Assembly: GCA_035628505.1 (NCBI GenBank)
Contig: DASPJR010000041.1
Location: forward strand, 1-24,911
Source of the DNA: DASPJR01 sp035628505
Lineage (GTDB): Bacteria; Planctomycetota; SZUA-567; H5-PLA8
Direction: 5' to 3'
Length of the DNA: 24,911 nt
In this document: in pieces, positions 8,601 through 16,134 of the stretch
How positions within the stretch are numbered: position 1 is the stretch's first letter
How the letters are laid out: each line of letters opens with the position of its first letter
Translations under genes and position numbers: made by a program
The notes under the pieces: model-generated
Told to the model about the DNA's origin: nothing
Database searches by the model: none
The model's input: only the letters and a program-made list of their open reading frames with translations

Positions 8601-11600
8601 CCCGGAGGCAACTTCATTTCGACGTTTTCGCTGAATGTTCAAGCGCCGACAGTTTCTAGTACCGTTCCAGCCAGCAACGCGACGGCTGTCGATAATTACG
8701 CGCCGGTTTCCATCACCTTCAGCGAAGCGATGAATCAAGCCTCGGTGCAGGCGGCATTTTCGACGACGCCTCCGACTACCGGAACGTTTCAGTGGTCGGG
8801 CCTCACGATGACTTACACGCCCTCGGCACCACTGAGTGACAACGCGCTCTACACGGTGAACATCGCTAACACTGCTACCGACAATGCCGGACTGGCAATG
8901 GCGGCGAGTTACAGCTTTTCGTTTACGACGGCTGCATTCGCGGTGATCGGGCCGCCATTGCCGGCGGGCAATTTCAAACGCCTGCTGCATTTGGGATCTT
9001 CGGCAGCTGACCGCATTACCGGTTATCCCACAAGCGGACTCTCCATTCTCTGGGATAATTTCCAATTCGCAGGTAAAGGGCCTGAGCGCTTTCAGCAGCC
9101 GAGCCCCGGCCACTCGATGAATCCGCGGCTGAGCTCCACACAAAACCCCATGGTCTGGACCGATCTCTCAGATGCAGATGGCGTGTGGGGTGGGATCGGC
9201 GGCGATTACAGTGCGTTCTATTGCATTTACATCTGGGCGCCGTCGGACCGCAGTGCGAAGCTGATCGTGGATCACAGCTACGAACTGCGCGTCTGGAAAG
9301 ATGCGGAGGAACTGCCAATCCTCTTCACACAGTCGCCAGGTGTGGTTTCGGCCACTTTCACTCTCACGAGCGGCTGGCACCGCCTCCTCTTGAAGCAGCG
9401 TGGCAGCGGCGGCGGCGATAAACTCGCCGCGCGCCTCACTAATCCCGATTCCAGTGACATGACCGATCTGCGTTACCGGGTTTCGGATCGGATGGCTCCG
9501 ACCGTCTTGAGTACTACTCCTGTTAATGGCGCCACTGGTGTTCAGCGCTGGGAAGAGATTCAGGTTACGTTCAGCGAAGCAATGGACACAAGCACGAGCG
9601 CTGGGAACGTTGTCACCATCAATGGCGGTAGTGTGACCGGAACATGGGCGTGGACCGATCCGCACATTTTGACGTTTACGCCCACAGGCTTATGGGACCC
9701 CGGCGCGACTTACACAGTCAGTTTCATCTCCCACGGCATGTTCGACCTCTCCGGAAACCAGGGAGCCGCGCCGCCAATCTCCTTTACTGTTACTAACACC
9801 GTATCAAGCCCGGGCGCCGGAGCGCTGAGCCTTACAACGGCGCGCGCACAATCACTTCAGAACCTTACATTCACGGGGAGCAGCTTCAGCGCCGGTGGCG
9901 TTCTGCACCCTCCCGGTGCGATGCCCTTCGGCGGTCACTATTACACGTACTCCAATGTGATGACCAGTTGGCATAACGCGCAGAGCCTTCTGGCCGCCCA
10001 GAACGGACATCTTGCCACGCCGACCTCTGCGTCAGAAGATGATTTCGTCTGGCGCTTCGGAGGCTACACCAACAATTGGATTGGCCTCACGGACGAGCAG
10101 AGCGAAGGCACCTTCGTGTGGAGCAGCGGCGAGCCCTTCAGCTATACGAATTGGGGTCCGGGCGAGCCGTCGGACTGGGGCGGGGAGGATTACGGCATTT
10201 ACTGGTGGGGCTTCCAGTGGAACGATGTTCCCAGCGAAGCCAATGCACAGCGGCCGTACGTCGGCGAGTTCGAAAAGAAAGCTGTGCCGGCGATTCGCTT
10301 TACCAAATCGGGCCATGGAAGCATCCACGCGACGAATGTTCGCCTGAATAGTGCGGGCAGTGTGAGCTTCGATGTCGATTTCAGCGGCGCGGCAAGCGGA
10401 GCGTGGGATCTCGTCCTTACCAATCCAGACGGTGGAGCCTGCACACGCACGAGTGCCATAACCATTGACGGCATACAACCGCGCATCGCTTCGATGACAC
10501 CCGCGCCAGGTTCTCAATCTCGCACGGCTCACGGCAGCATCGTAGTGAATTTCACCGAGAACATCTCCGCCTCGAGCGTGAGCGTAAGTTCAGTTACCTT
10601 AACACGCGCGGGAGCGGACCATTCGTTTGGAACAGCAGACGACGTCGTGCTGAATCCGGCTCTGGGAGTAAGCGGCAGCACGCTGACCATTGACCTCAGC
10701 GGAATTCAGCAGCCCACAGACGATTACCGCCTGCGGCTAAGCAGTTCCATTACCGATTTGATAGGTAATCCGCTCGACGGCGCTGCGAACTCAAGCGTAT
10801 CCGACTACGTCGCCACATACTCAATCGTGCCGCCAATTCCGCAAGTAACCGGGCTAACTCCGGCACCGCTCGCCAAACTGGAAGCGTCACCCAGCAGCAT
10901 TGTGGCTACGTTTAACTCCAACCTTCTGTCTGCGAGTGTGACCGCGACCACATTTGTGCTTGTTTCAAGCGGCGCGGATGGAAATTTCGACACGGGCGAT
11001 GACGTGACAATCATGCCGGCTGGCGTTTCGGTAAACGCGAGTGAGGCCACACTCGATCTGACTGGAGTGGCGCTCGCGCCCGGCGACTACCGTGTCGTGC
11101 TGCGGAGCAGGAATGCAGAGGGTGGTTTAAATGGACTCGCGGCATATTGGAAGTTTGACGAAAGCTCGGGAATGGCAGCGGTGGATTCAACAACTAATAA
11201 CAACACGGGCACGCTTCTTAACGGGCCGCAGCGACAAGCCGCGCAGGGGATTTCCGGAAGCGCCCTGAGCTTTGATGGTGTCGATGATTACGTTGAGGTG
11301 CCGGCTTCGGCCTCGCTTGAACCCACAAGCGGAATCACGGTCAGCGCGTGGGCGAATATCACGAACTCGCGCACGAACAGCCTTGCCGATCTGGTGCGCA
11401 AGGCAGATCATTTCTCGAACGGATATGTCCTTCGCTGGAGTGACGCAGGAAAGATGGAGTGGTGGATCGTTCGCGGTAACCAGGCTGTGAACCCGCCTAC
11501 GGTGCGAGTTACCGACACTCAGTCGAACTCGAATTACCTCAACGCATGGCACCATTTCGCCGGAACATTTGACGCGGCCACCGGCGTCTCGTGTCTGTAC

Positions 11601-14063
11601 GTGGACGGCGTGCTGCGTGCCACTCAGACAGGGCCGGCCGGGAATGTCGAGCACAGCGGCAAACTCTGGATAATGTGGACGCCAATTGGATCTCATGCCG
11701 CGCTTCCGGGCTTGCTCGATGAGGTGCGAATCTATGGACGCGCGCTGGCGGCGCAGGAAATTACAGAACTCGCAACGGTGAAGGGCATTCGCAATACGAA
11801 CGGTGATTATCTCGATGGCGAGCCGAATGCCGCGTTTCCGTCGGGAGATGGTAACGCTGGCGGGGATTACAGCGCGACCTTTACCGTTCTCAAACCTGCA
11901 GCGCGTGTGATGGCGATGTCCCCTGCGCCGGGCAGCACTGTCTCATCTGCGACGAGCATCAGCGTGACCTTCGATAAGAGCATGAACGCGGCGTGCTTCA
12001 ACGCGCAAAGCGTGCTGCTCAAGCGCGCGGGTGTGGATAATCAATTCGATACCAATGATGACGTTGCCATCGATCCCACGGGCTTCACGTTGAACAACAA
12101 AACATTGGTAGTTGATCTGAGCGGCGTTGTAATGCGCAGCGATCTGTACCGTGTCACGCTCGTGAGCGGCCAGAATGGTATCTTAGACAGTGACGGACTG
12201 GCGCTGGATGGCGAACCCAATCAGACGCTGCCGTCGGGCAACGGGACGAAAGGCGGGAATTTTTCGGCCGCCTTCACGGTCTCGAATTCGACACCCCAGA
12301 GTCTCTCCTTCAGCATGAGCACGCATTGGGGCGTGGCCAAAGCAATCACGCTCGTTGCTATCGATGTTGACAACGACCCGCTGCAGTACATCGTCACATC
12401 CCAGCCGCAGCATGGAACATTGTCGGGCACGCCGCCAAACCTGACGTATACACCAGCGGCGAATTTTACCGGTACCGACAGTTTTAACTTCAAAGCTAAC
12501 GATGGTCTCGGAGATGGGAACATCGCGATAGTGAGCATTGCAGTCACCAACAGCCCCCCAACCGCATCACAGCAAGGCGTCTTCACGCATTCGGGCGTAC
12601 CTCCCACGATTCTGCTTCAGGCGAACGATAGTGATGGCGATCCGTTGAGCTACCTGGTCACAAGTTTGCCGGCACACGGCTCGCTGAGCGGCACTGCGCC
12701 GAACCTGACTTACCACCCGGCACAGGGCTTCGCGGGGATCGACAGCTTCTCGTTTAAGGTAAATGACGGCGTCGCTGACAGTAACAGCGCAAACATCGTC
12801 ATTTTGGTTCAGAACCAGCCCCCGGTCGCAGACTCGCAGGAACGTACGATCGCCTGGGGGCGCCCGCTAAGCATCCACTTGAACGGAGGAGACGTTGACG
12901 GTGATCCGATTTCCTTCAGCGTTGTTCAGGAGCCCGCTCATGGAACGCTCAGCGGCAAACTACCGGATCTTACCTACACCCCGTTGGGCAACTTCACGGG
13001 AGCGGATTCGTTCTCGTTTAAAGTGAACGACGGAGTCGCGGACAGTGAAGCTGCGACCGTATCCATATCAGTTACTAACACCAAACCCACCCTACAGGCA
13101 GCGGTGACACCGATTCGCGTTAGACCCGGCGACCCGGTGGCGTACTCAGCAGAAGGCAGCGATGCCGAAGGTGACCTGTTGACGTTTGCGTGGAGCTTCG
13201 GCGACGGCCAGAGCGCGTCCGACCCGCAGACCGTCCACGCGTATGCCGCAGCGGGAACGTACAGCGTTACAGCAACCGCCAGTGATGCTGCGGGTGGCTC
13301 TGCCTCGGCCACGTTTACTGTTTATGTCAGCGAAGCGCCTGCGGTTCAGTTCAGCACAAGCGATTTCGTGGCATTCGGCGGATTGCCGTTCAGCTTTGAT
13401 GCCAGCGCGAGCACTGATCCGGAGAATGAAGCGCTGACATACAGCTGGAATTTTGGCGACGGAACTTCTCCGCTGAATGGTCCCACGGTGTCGCACATTT
13501 TCGCTCAGCCCGGCACATACACAGTTGTGCTGACAGTGACTGATGCTTCGGGGGTGTCGAGCCAGAGCACACGAATCATCGAGGTGCTGCCCGAAGACCA
13601 GATCGGAGAATTCGACGGCTACATCAAGTACGTTACGCGCTTCGGAACGGCTGAACAGAAGGACTCACTCAGCCTTGAAACACGGATCTATCTCGGCGAT
13701 GAGAAACTGGCGCCCGGAACTGGAATCGCCATCGAGATTGCCGGTCGGCGCTTCAGCGGAAGCGTGGACACAAAGGGGCGCGTGTTGAGCGCAAAGAACG
13801 TGAAGTGGAGCTTGAAGAAGGACGCAAAGCAGCCGGAGGGCACCGTTCAACTGAAAATCAAAGCATCGAAGACCAGCCTTTATGGAGGCTTCAGCACCCT
13901 GGGAATTGTTGGCGGTAATGACCCGAAGGCGATCATTCGGAAAGCTGTGCAGGTCCGACTGGAGATGGGCACTCACACGTTCCAGATCAGTGTTCCATCC
14001 AGCTTCAAGTTCAACACATCAAAGACGCAGGCGCGCGGCGACGGCCGGTATAGCGTGCCTTGA
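5679..14063 (+). CDS. Giant secreted multidomain adhesin-like protein (LamG, Ig-like, C-type lectin, cadherin-like, PKD)
   Basis: The 2794-residue protein starts at GTG with GAGGAGG (5664-5670) 8 nt upstream and has a signal peptide ending near LLAG (residue 24). Approximate residues in order: LamG 25-231; cadherin-like 232-326; LamG 327-535; cadherin-like 536-629; Ig-like 631-724 interrupted by LamG 726-948 and resuming to 988; SbsA-type Ig-like 990-1087; PA14-like beta region 1088-1269; SbsA Ig-like 1271-1374; IPT-like 1381-1407 interrupted by a C-type lectin domain 1408-1536 (EPSDWGGED, WND) and resuming to 1597; Ig-like 1601-1717; Ig-like 1720-1811 interrupted by LamG 1814-2035 and resuming to 2072; Ig-like 2073-2203; three cadherin-like repeats to 2467; two PKD domains to 2638; KDSLSL C-terminal domain 2642-2794. 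It is inferred to bind carbohydrates or matrix at the cell surface. There is no catalytic domain and no LPXTG or PEP-CTERM motif. Confidence 0.92.
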   Translation: MRLVKCSLLLYASLLLCSTSLLAGDVMGQWSLDEGSGTSAADSSGNGNHGTLQNGATWAPGLIGNAISLSGTNSQHVLVPSSASLTPTLGWTLAAWVKTSGVAADQAIIERYNDQSGQSGYALRINEFGRLMTFVLIGTSHDNVQGTTVLQAGRWYHVAATFDAQTDELKCYVDGVLDGSATSTKSLPSSNAPLRIGGRGNDGNHSFKGLIDDARVFNRALSAAKIRALMPPIAPTAKDDSYSVAIDGTINVPASGVLANDTDINGDSLTATIVVSPTNGSLTFNTNGSFSYTPNGGFEGTDSFTYKANDGTADSNVATVYLFVGEIKTGLVGWWKFNDGSGTVAADSSGNGLSANLQNGPLFTTGIDGGGLRLDGADDLCVVPQNALHEPATGLTVSIWANVTSTRAGQFADLVRKATSVGYLLRWSQTDGYLQLRLDKSGNVLVVKDTQPNSAYLNAWHHYAGTYDAATGTGRLYVDGVLRATTVQASYGNLVHGADLKFLCTDQASPGIIDDARIYNRALSPEEIRGIYLLPRPQARDDSYTVNHNLPLNVNSTSGVIANDSNLSRGGTLAATKLTDPSNGSVVLNATGAFTYTPANGFFGSDSFTYKVSDGIYESAPATVTLTVHSPAPRVQSLSPAPGAILSAAPTAIIATFDRSIDAALLTPAACRLIHHGSDATFGTADDSTITALSAAITGVNEATFALPASLPEGGYRVQLISYGGDKALQFDGTNHFTTAGKWLTGSGNKVTVECWAKPSIGPGGNMILHKAFFNDMSFQWTYDSTVNEGRFSFSVPLDHGTHYQGPDMQPGKWYHFAGVYDGSLVMLYIDGQLKASVAWSGNINWDSSFTTSYVGGTNESGGWGGKYPGLLDEVRIWNVARTQQQIQDAMRVQLAGNESGLRAYYRFNEGSGQTAADISPNNTVLTLGGSTAVSGADPLWVDSDAPLLGRLASSDGVALDGEFSGTFPSGDGVPGGNFISTFSLNVQAPTVSSTVPASNATAVDNYAPVSITFSEAMNQASVQAAFSTTPPTTGTFQWSGLTMTYTPSAPLSDNALYTVNIANTATDNAGLAMAASYSFSFTTAAFAVIGPPLPAGNFKRLLHLGSSAADRITGYPTSGLSILWDNFQFAGKGPERFQQPSPGHSMNPRLSSTQNPMVWTDLSDADGVWGGIGGDYSAFYCIYIWAPSDRSAKLIVDHSYELRVWKDAEELPILFTQSPGVVSATFTLTSGWHRLLLKQRGSGGGDKLAARLTNPDSSDMTDLRYRVSDRMAPTVLSTTPVNGATGVQRWEEIQVTFSEAMDTSTSAGNVVTINGGSVTGTWAWTDPHILTFTPTGLWDPGATYTVSFISHGMFDLSGNQGAAPPISFTVTNTVSSPGAGALSLTTARAQSLQNLTFTGSSFSAGGVLHPPGAMPFGGHYYTYSNVMTSWHNAQSLLAAQNGHLATPTSASEDDFVWRFGGYTNNWIGLTDEQSEGTFVWSSGEPFSYTNWGPGEPSDWGGEDYGIYWWGFQWNDVPSEANAQRPYVGEFEKKAVPAIRFTKSGHGSIHATNVRLNSAGSVSFDVDFSGAASGAWDLVLTNPDGGACTRTSAITIDGIQPRIASMTPAPGSQSRTAHGSIVVNFTENISASSVSVSSVTLTRAGADHSFGTADDVVLNPALGVSGSTLTIDLSGIQQPTDDYRLRLSSSITDLIGNPLDGAANSSVSDYVATYSIVPPIPQVTGLTPAPLAKLEASPSSIVATFNSNLLSASVTATTFVLVSSGADGNFDTGDDVTIMPAGVSVNASEATLDLTGVALAPGDYRVVLRSRNAEGGLNGLAAYWKFDESSGMAAVDSTTNNNTGTLLNGPQRQAAQGISGSALSFDGVDDYVEVPASASLEPTSGITVSAWANITNSRTNSLADLVRKADHFSNGYVLRWSDAGKMEWWIVRGNQAVNPPTVRVTDTQSNSNYLNAWHHFAGTFDAATGVSCLYVDGVLRATQTGPAGNVEHSGKLWIMWTPIGSHAALPGLLDEVRIYGRALAAQEITELATVKGIRNTNGDYLDGEPNAAFPSGDGNAGGDYSATFTVLKPAARVMAMSPAPGSTVSSATSISVTFDKSMNAACFNAQSVLLKRAGVDNQFDTNDDVAIDPTGFTLNNKTLVVDLSGVVMRSDLYRVTLVSGQNGILDSDGLALDGEPNQTLPSGNGTKGGNFSAAFTVSNSTPQSLSFSMSTHWGVAKAITLVAIDVDNDPLQYIVTSQPQHGTLSGTPPNLTYTPAANFTGTDSFNFKANDGLGDGNIAIVSIAVTNSPPTASQQGVFTHSGVPPTILLQANDSDGDPLSYLVTSLPAHGSLSGTAPNLTYHPAQGFAGIDSFSFKVNDGVADSNSANIVILVQNQPPVADSQERTIAWGRPLSIHLNGGDVDGDPISFSVVQEPAHGTLSGKLPDLTYTPLGNFTGADSFSFKVNDGVADSEAATVSISVTNTKPTLQAAVTPIRVRPGDPVAYSAEGSDAEGDLLTFAWSFGDGQSASDPQTVHAYAAAGTYSVTATASDAAGGSASATFTVYVSEAPAVQFSTSDFVAFGGLPFSFDASASTDPENEALTYSWNFGDGTSPLNGPTVSHIFAQPGTYTVVLTVTDASGVSSQSTRIIEVLPEDQIGEFDGYIKYVTRFGTAEQKDSLSLETRIYLGDEKLAPGTGIAIEIAGRRFSGSVDTKGRVLSAKNVKWSLKKDAKQPEGTVQLKIKASKTSLYGGFSTLGIVGGNDPKAIIRKAVQVRLEMGTHTFQISVPSSFKFNTSKTQARGDGRYSVP

Positions 14064-14189
14064 TTTTTCGGCGAGCGGCCCGCCGTATTGGCAGAGCAGT
14101 TGTGCAACTCTACGCTCATGGATCAGCCCGCCGAAGCGCTCAATGGCTGATTATCAGCTGCATCTCTCAATTCTGACCGAGAACTTTTC

Positions 14190-14480
14190 ATGCGTATCAA
14201 GCACTTGCCGGCGCTGTTGCTGCCACTCAGCGTGGTTCTGTCTCTTAAGGCCGAAGAAGACCTTGGCACTCTGGTGTTCTCGGACGAATTTGAGCGTTCA
14301 GAGAGGAGTTGAAAGACGAACCAGGCAACGGGTGGAACACGGGCAGCTCGTGGAGCGCGAAAGGCAACAAGGAAGTCGATCTGATCGATGGTACGCTGCA
14401 CATTTACATTTATCCCGAAGCCATTCATGCAGTCGATGTCGGACACGCGTTCGCCTTTACTGATGCGGGTTCTCAGCCTG
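14190..14480 (+). pseudogene. Frameshifted remnant of a secreted planctomycete-type protein
   Basis: The frame from ATG 14190 encodes a signal peptide (MRIKHLPALLLPLSVVLSLK) and LGTLVFSDEFERSE, then stops at 14310-14312. The next frame continues as ELKDEPGNGWNTGSSW, then KGNKEVDLIDGTLHIYIYPE and HAVDVGHAFAFTD. Secreted planctomycete proteins I recall carry both halves as one chain of ~200-250 residues (FERSE-x-ELKDEPGNGW), so one base is missing near 14304. After about 14480 no further homologous sequence is evident, so the C-terminal half is lost as well. It is probably non-functional. The family assignment is from memory and its biochemical role is unknown. Confidence 0.65.
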
Positions 14481-14618
14481 AACGTATCTGTCGAAGCCGG
14501 CGGCCAAGTTTGCTAAGACTATGCGGTTGACTCGGAGGCGTTGGCCGTGGGTGGTGAGTCCCTCAGCGAGGGCCCGGAAGTGGCACCCATCGTGGACCCC
14601 AATGTGGACCCCGTTGGC

Positions 14619-14650
14619 AAAAACCCCTCCGCCGGGAACTCAGCCCGGGG
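14619..14650 (-). terminator. Intrinsic terminator of tRNA-Ser
   Basis: On the minus strand, CCGGG (14648-14644) and CCCGG (14636-14632) form a stem. An outer C-run/G-run pairing is possible, and five T residues (14623-14619) follow. It lies about 40 nt downstream of the tRNA 3' end. Confidence 0.5.
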
Positions 14651-14687
14651 CTCAGCGACACATGTAGTTTCTATAGGTAAAATCGAG

Positions 14688-14774
14688 CGGAGAGGGAGGG
14701 ATTCGAACCCTCGAGACGGTTACCCGTCTGCGGCCTTAGCAAGGCCGTGCATTAGACCACTCTGCCACCTCTCC
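14688..14774 (-). tRNA. tRNA-Ser (anticodon GCU)
   Basis: The minus strand gives an 87-nt class II tRNA. The acceptor stem pairs GGAGAGG with CCTCTCC, with discriminator G. The anticodon loop TTGCTAA gives anticodon GCU (complement of 14738-14740), flanked by GGCC/GGCC pairing. A long variable arm pairs AGACGGG with CCCGTCT, and the T loop is GGTTCGAATCC. It reads AGC and AGU serine codons. The CCA end is not encoded. Confidence 0.97.
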
Positions 14775-14952
14775 GTGGCTTTTTCCCGCACTCGCCAAGA
14801 TCTGGGATTGCTGGTGCGGAGGCGCCTGGCGCCGAGACGTTCAGGCGCAAGCTGGCACTCCATATTTACTTGATGCTTCGAGGCTGCGCAAGCCGTCTGT
14901 TCGCGATTCCGCACGCAAGCGGCAATAACGAAGCGTCAGACCGGCTGCGTGA

Positions 14953-16134
14953 TTACGGTTTGATCAGGCGCGCGTTCGCCCAGTCGAGGTGGTCTCCGGC
15001 GTCGTCATCGTCGCTGCCATAATCGCAGATGAACTCCAGCGTCTTCACGCCCGCGACTTCCTTACGGACGGTCTGCGCGGCTTCACCTGCCTTCGCAGTT
15101 CCCGCGGCGAGTTCTTTACCGTCTGCGATGATCTTCCACGACGCCACCGCGTTCGGCGGCGCGCTGGCGTCCAGCCCCACGTCGCAGAGCAGCTTCGCAT
15201 ACTGACCGCCGACATCAAAGCTGAGACGTGCGAAACTATGGACGCCGATGCCGCGCGCGTACGTCTTGCCGGCGATCGTGAGTTTCTCGCCTGTCGCGGC
15301 CTGGTCCTTGCGCCAGCCGTACACGACGGGCATTCCGCCCACGTACGGCTTCTCCTCGACCTCCTTGGGTTTGAGGTCGGAGAGGTAAACAAGCTTGCCA
15401 CCCTGGAAGAGGATGCTCTTGATTGCGCCTGTTTCGGCGCGCCACTCCTGCCCGCTGATGGACTCGAACGATATTGCGTTGTCCTTCAAGCCGCCGAGCT
15501 TTCCGGTGAGCTGCGAGCCATCTCGCAGCAGCAGCGTTGCCGCGAATGCGTCCGGCCGTTTGTATTCTTTCAGCGGCGCCAGACGGAACGCTGCGATCGC
15601 GTCGAAGGCAAATGGGCGCGACTGGCCGCCAACGTTGAAGGTCAAATCTTTATCGGAAAACCGTTCCACGAACCCGCTGACCGTATCCCCCTTTGGAAGC
15701 AGCAGAAGGTCTTCTTTCGGCGCGGCGCCTTTCATGAATGCATCGATCGCGTCCGGCGCGGGGCCCTCCTTAATGGTGAACGTGATGCCGTCGATAAAGT
15801 GATTCTCGAGATCAAGTTCTCCCAGCGCTCCGTTCTTCAGCTTCAGCTTCGTGTCGTCGCCAGAAAGAATGGTGGCCTTTAGTTGGTCGCCGTTGCGCAG
15901 GAAGATCGTGGCGGGCGGCGGCGCGGTATCGGCACCACCAAACCGCACTTCAGAGACATCCTTGAAGGCGGCGCGACCCGACTCGAGCACGAACGCATCG
16001 GTGCGGATACCCGCCAGCTTCTCGGCTTTCTCTTCGCCTTCGAGCGTGATCACTGTCACTTCAACGCTCTCTTCCGCGGTTCCGATTCTTGCGAACGCGG
16101 CCAGGCAGCACATTACGAACGCTACAAATCGCAT
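14953..16134 (-). CDS. Secreted NPCBM-domain protein
   Basis: The 393-residue protein begins with a signal peptide (MRFVAFVMCCLAAFARIGTA). The middle has repeated small beta modules alternating with short sequences such as FLRNGDQLKATILSGDD and LLRDGSQLTGKLGG, which look like tandem SH3-like or Sm-like strands. The last ~130 residues form an NPCBM domain (VYGWRKDQ, GKTYARGIGVHSFARLSFDV, LDWANARLIKP), a galactose-binding-like fold found on carbohydrate-active and secreted proteins. No catalytic domain is present, so a binding role is inferred. Its ATG shares one base with the stop of the HEAT gene upstream (TGATG), showing translational coupling in a two-gene operon. Confidence 0.88.
   Translation of the reverse strand: MRFVAFVMCCLAAFARIGTAEESVEVTVITLEGEEKAEKLAGIRTDAFVLESGRAAFKDVSEVRFGGADTAPPPATIFLRNGDQLKATILSGDDTKLKLKNGALGELDLENHFIDGITFTIKEGPAPDAIDAFMKGAAPKEDLLLLPKGDTVSGFVERFSDKDLTFNVGGQSRPFAFDAIAAFRLAPLKEYKRPDAFAATLLLRDGSQLTGKLGGLKDNAISFESISGQEWRAETGAIKSILFQGGKLVYLSDLKPKEVEEKPYVGGMPVVYGWRKDQAATGEKLTIAGKTYARGIGVHSFARLSFDVGGQYAKLLCDVGLDASAPPNAVASWKIIADGKELAAGTAKAGEAAQTVRKEVAGVKTLEFICDYGSDDDDAGDHLDWANARLIKP

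Noticed and set aside
14064..14100. GC-rich CGGCG/CGCCG pairing after the giant gene as a terminator
   Set aside because: The stem is short, the loop ambiguous, and the T run lies before the stem and not after it.
14541..14873. Plus-strand 110-aa frame containing RRGRDSNPRDGY
   Set aside because: It is the antisense of tRNA-Ser; this peptide is a well-known false ORF from tRNA genes.
14989..15882. Plus-strand 297-aa frame
   Set aside because: It is antisense to the NPCBM gene, with no recognisable domain.
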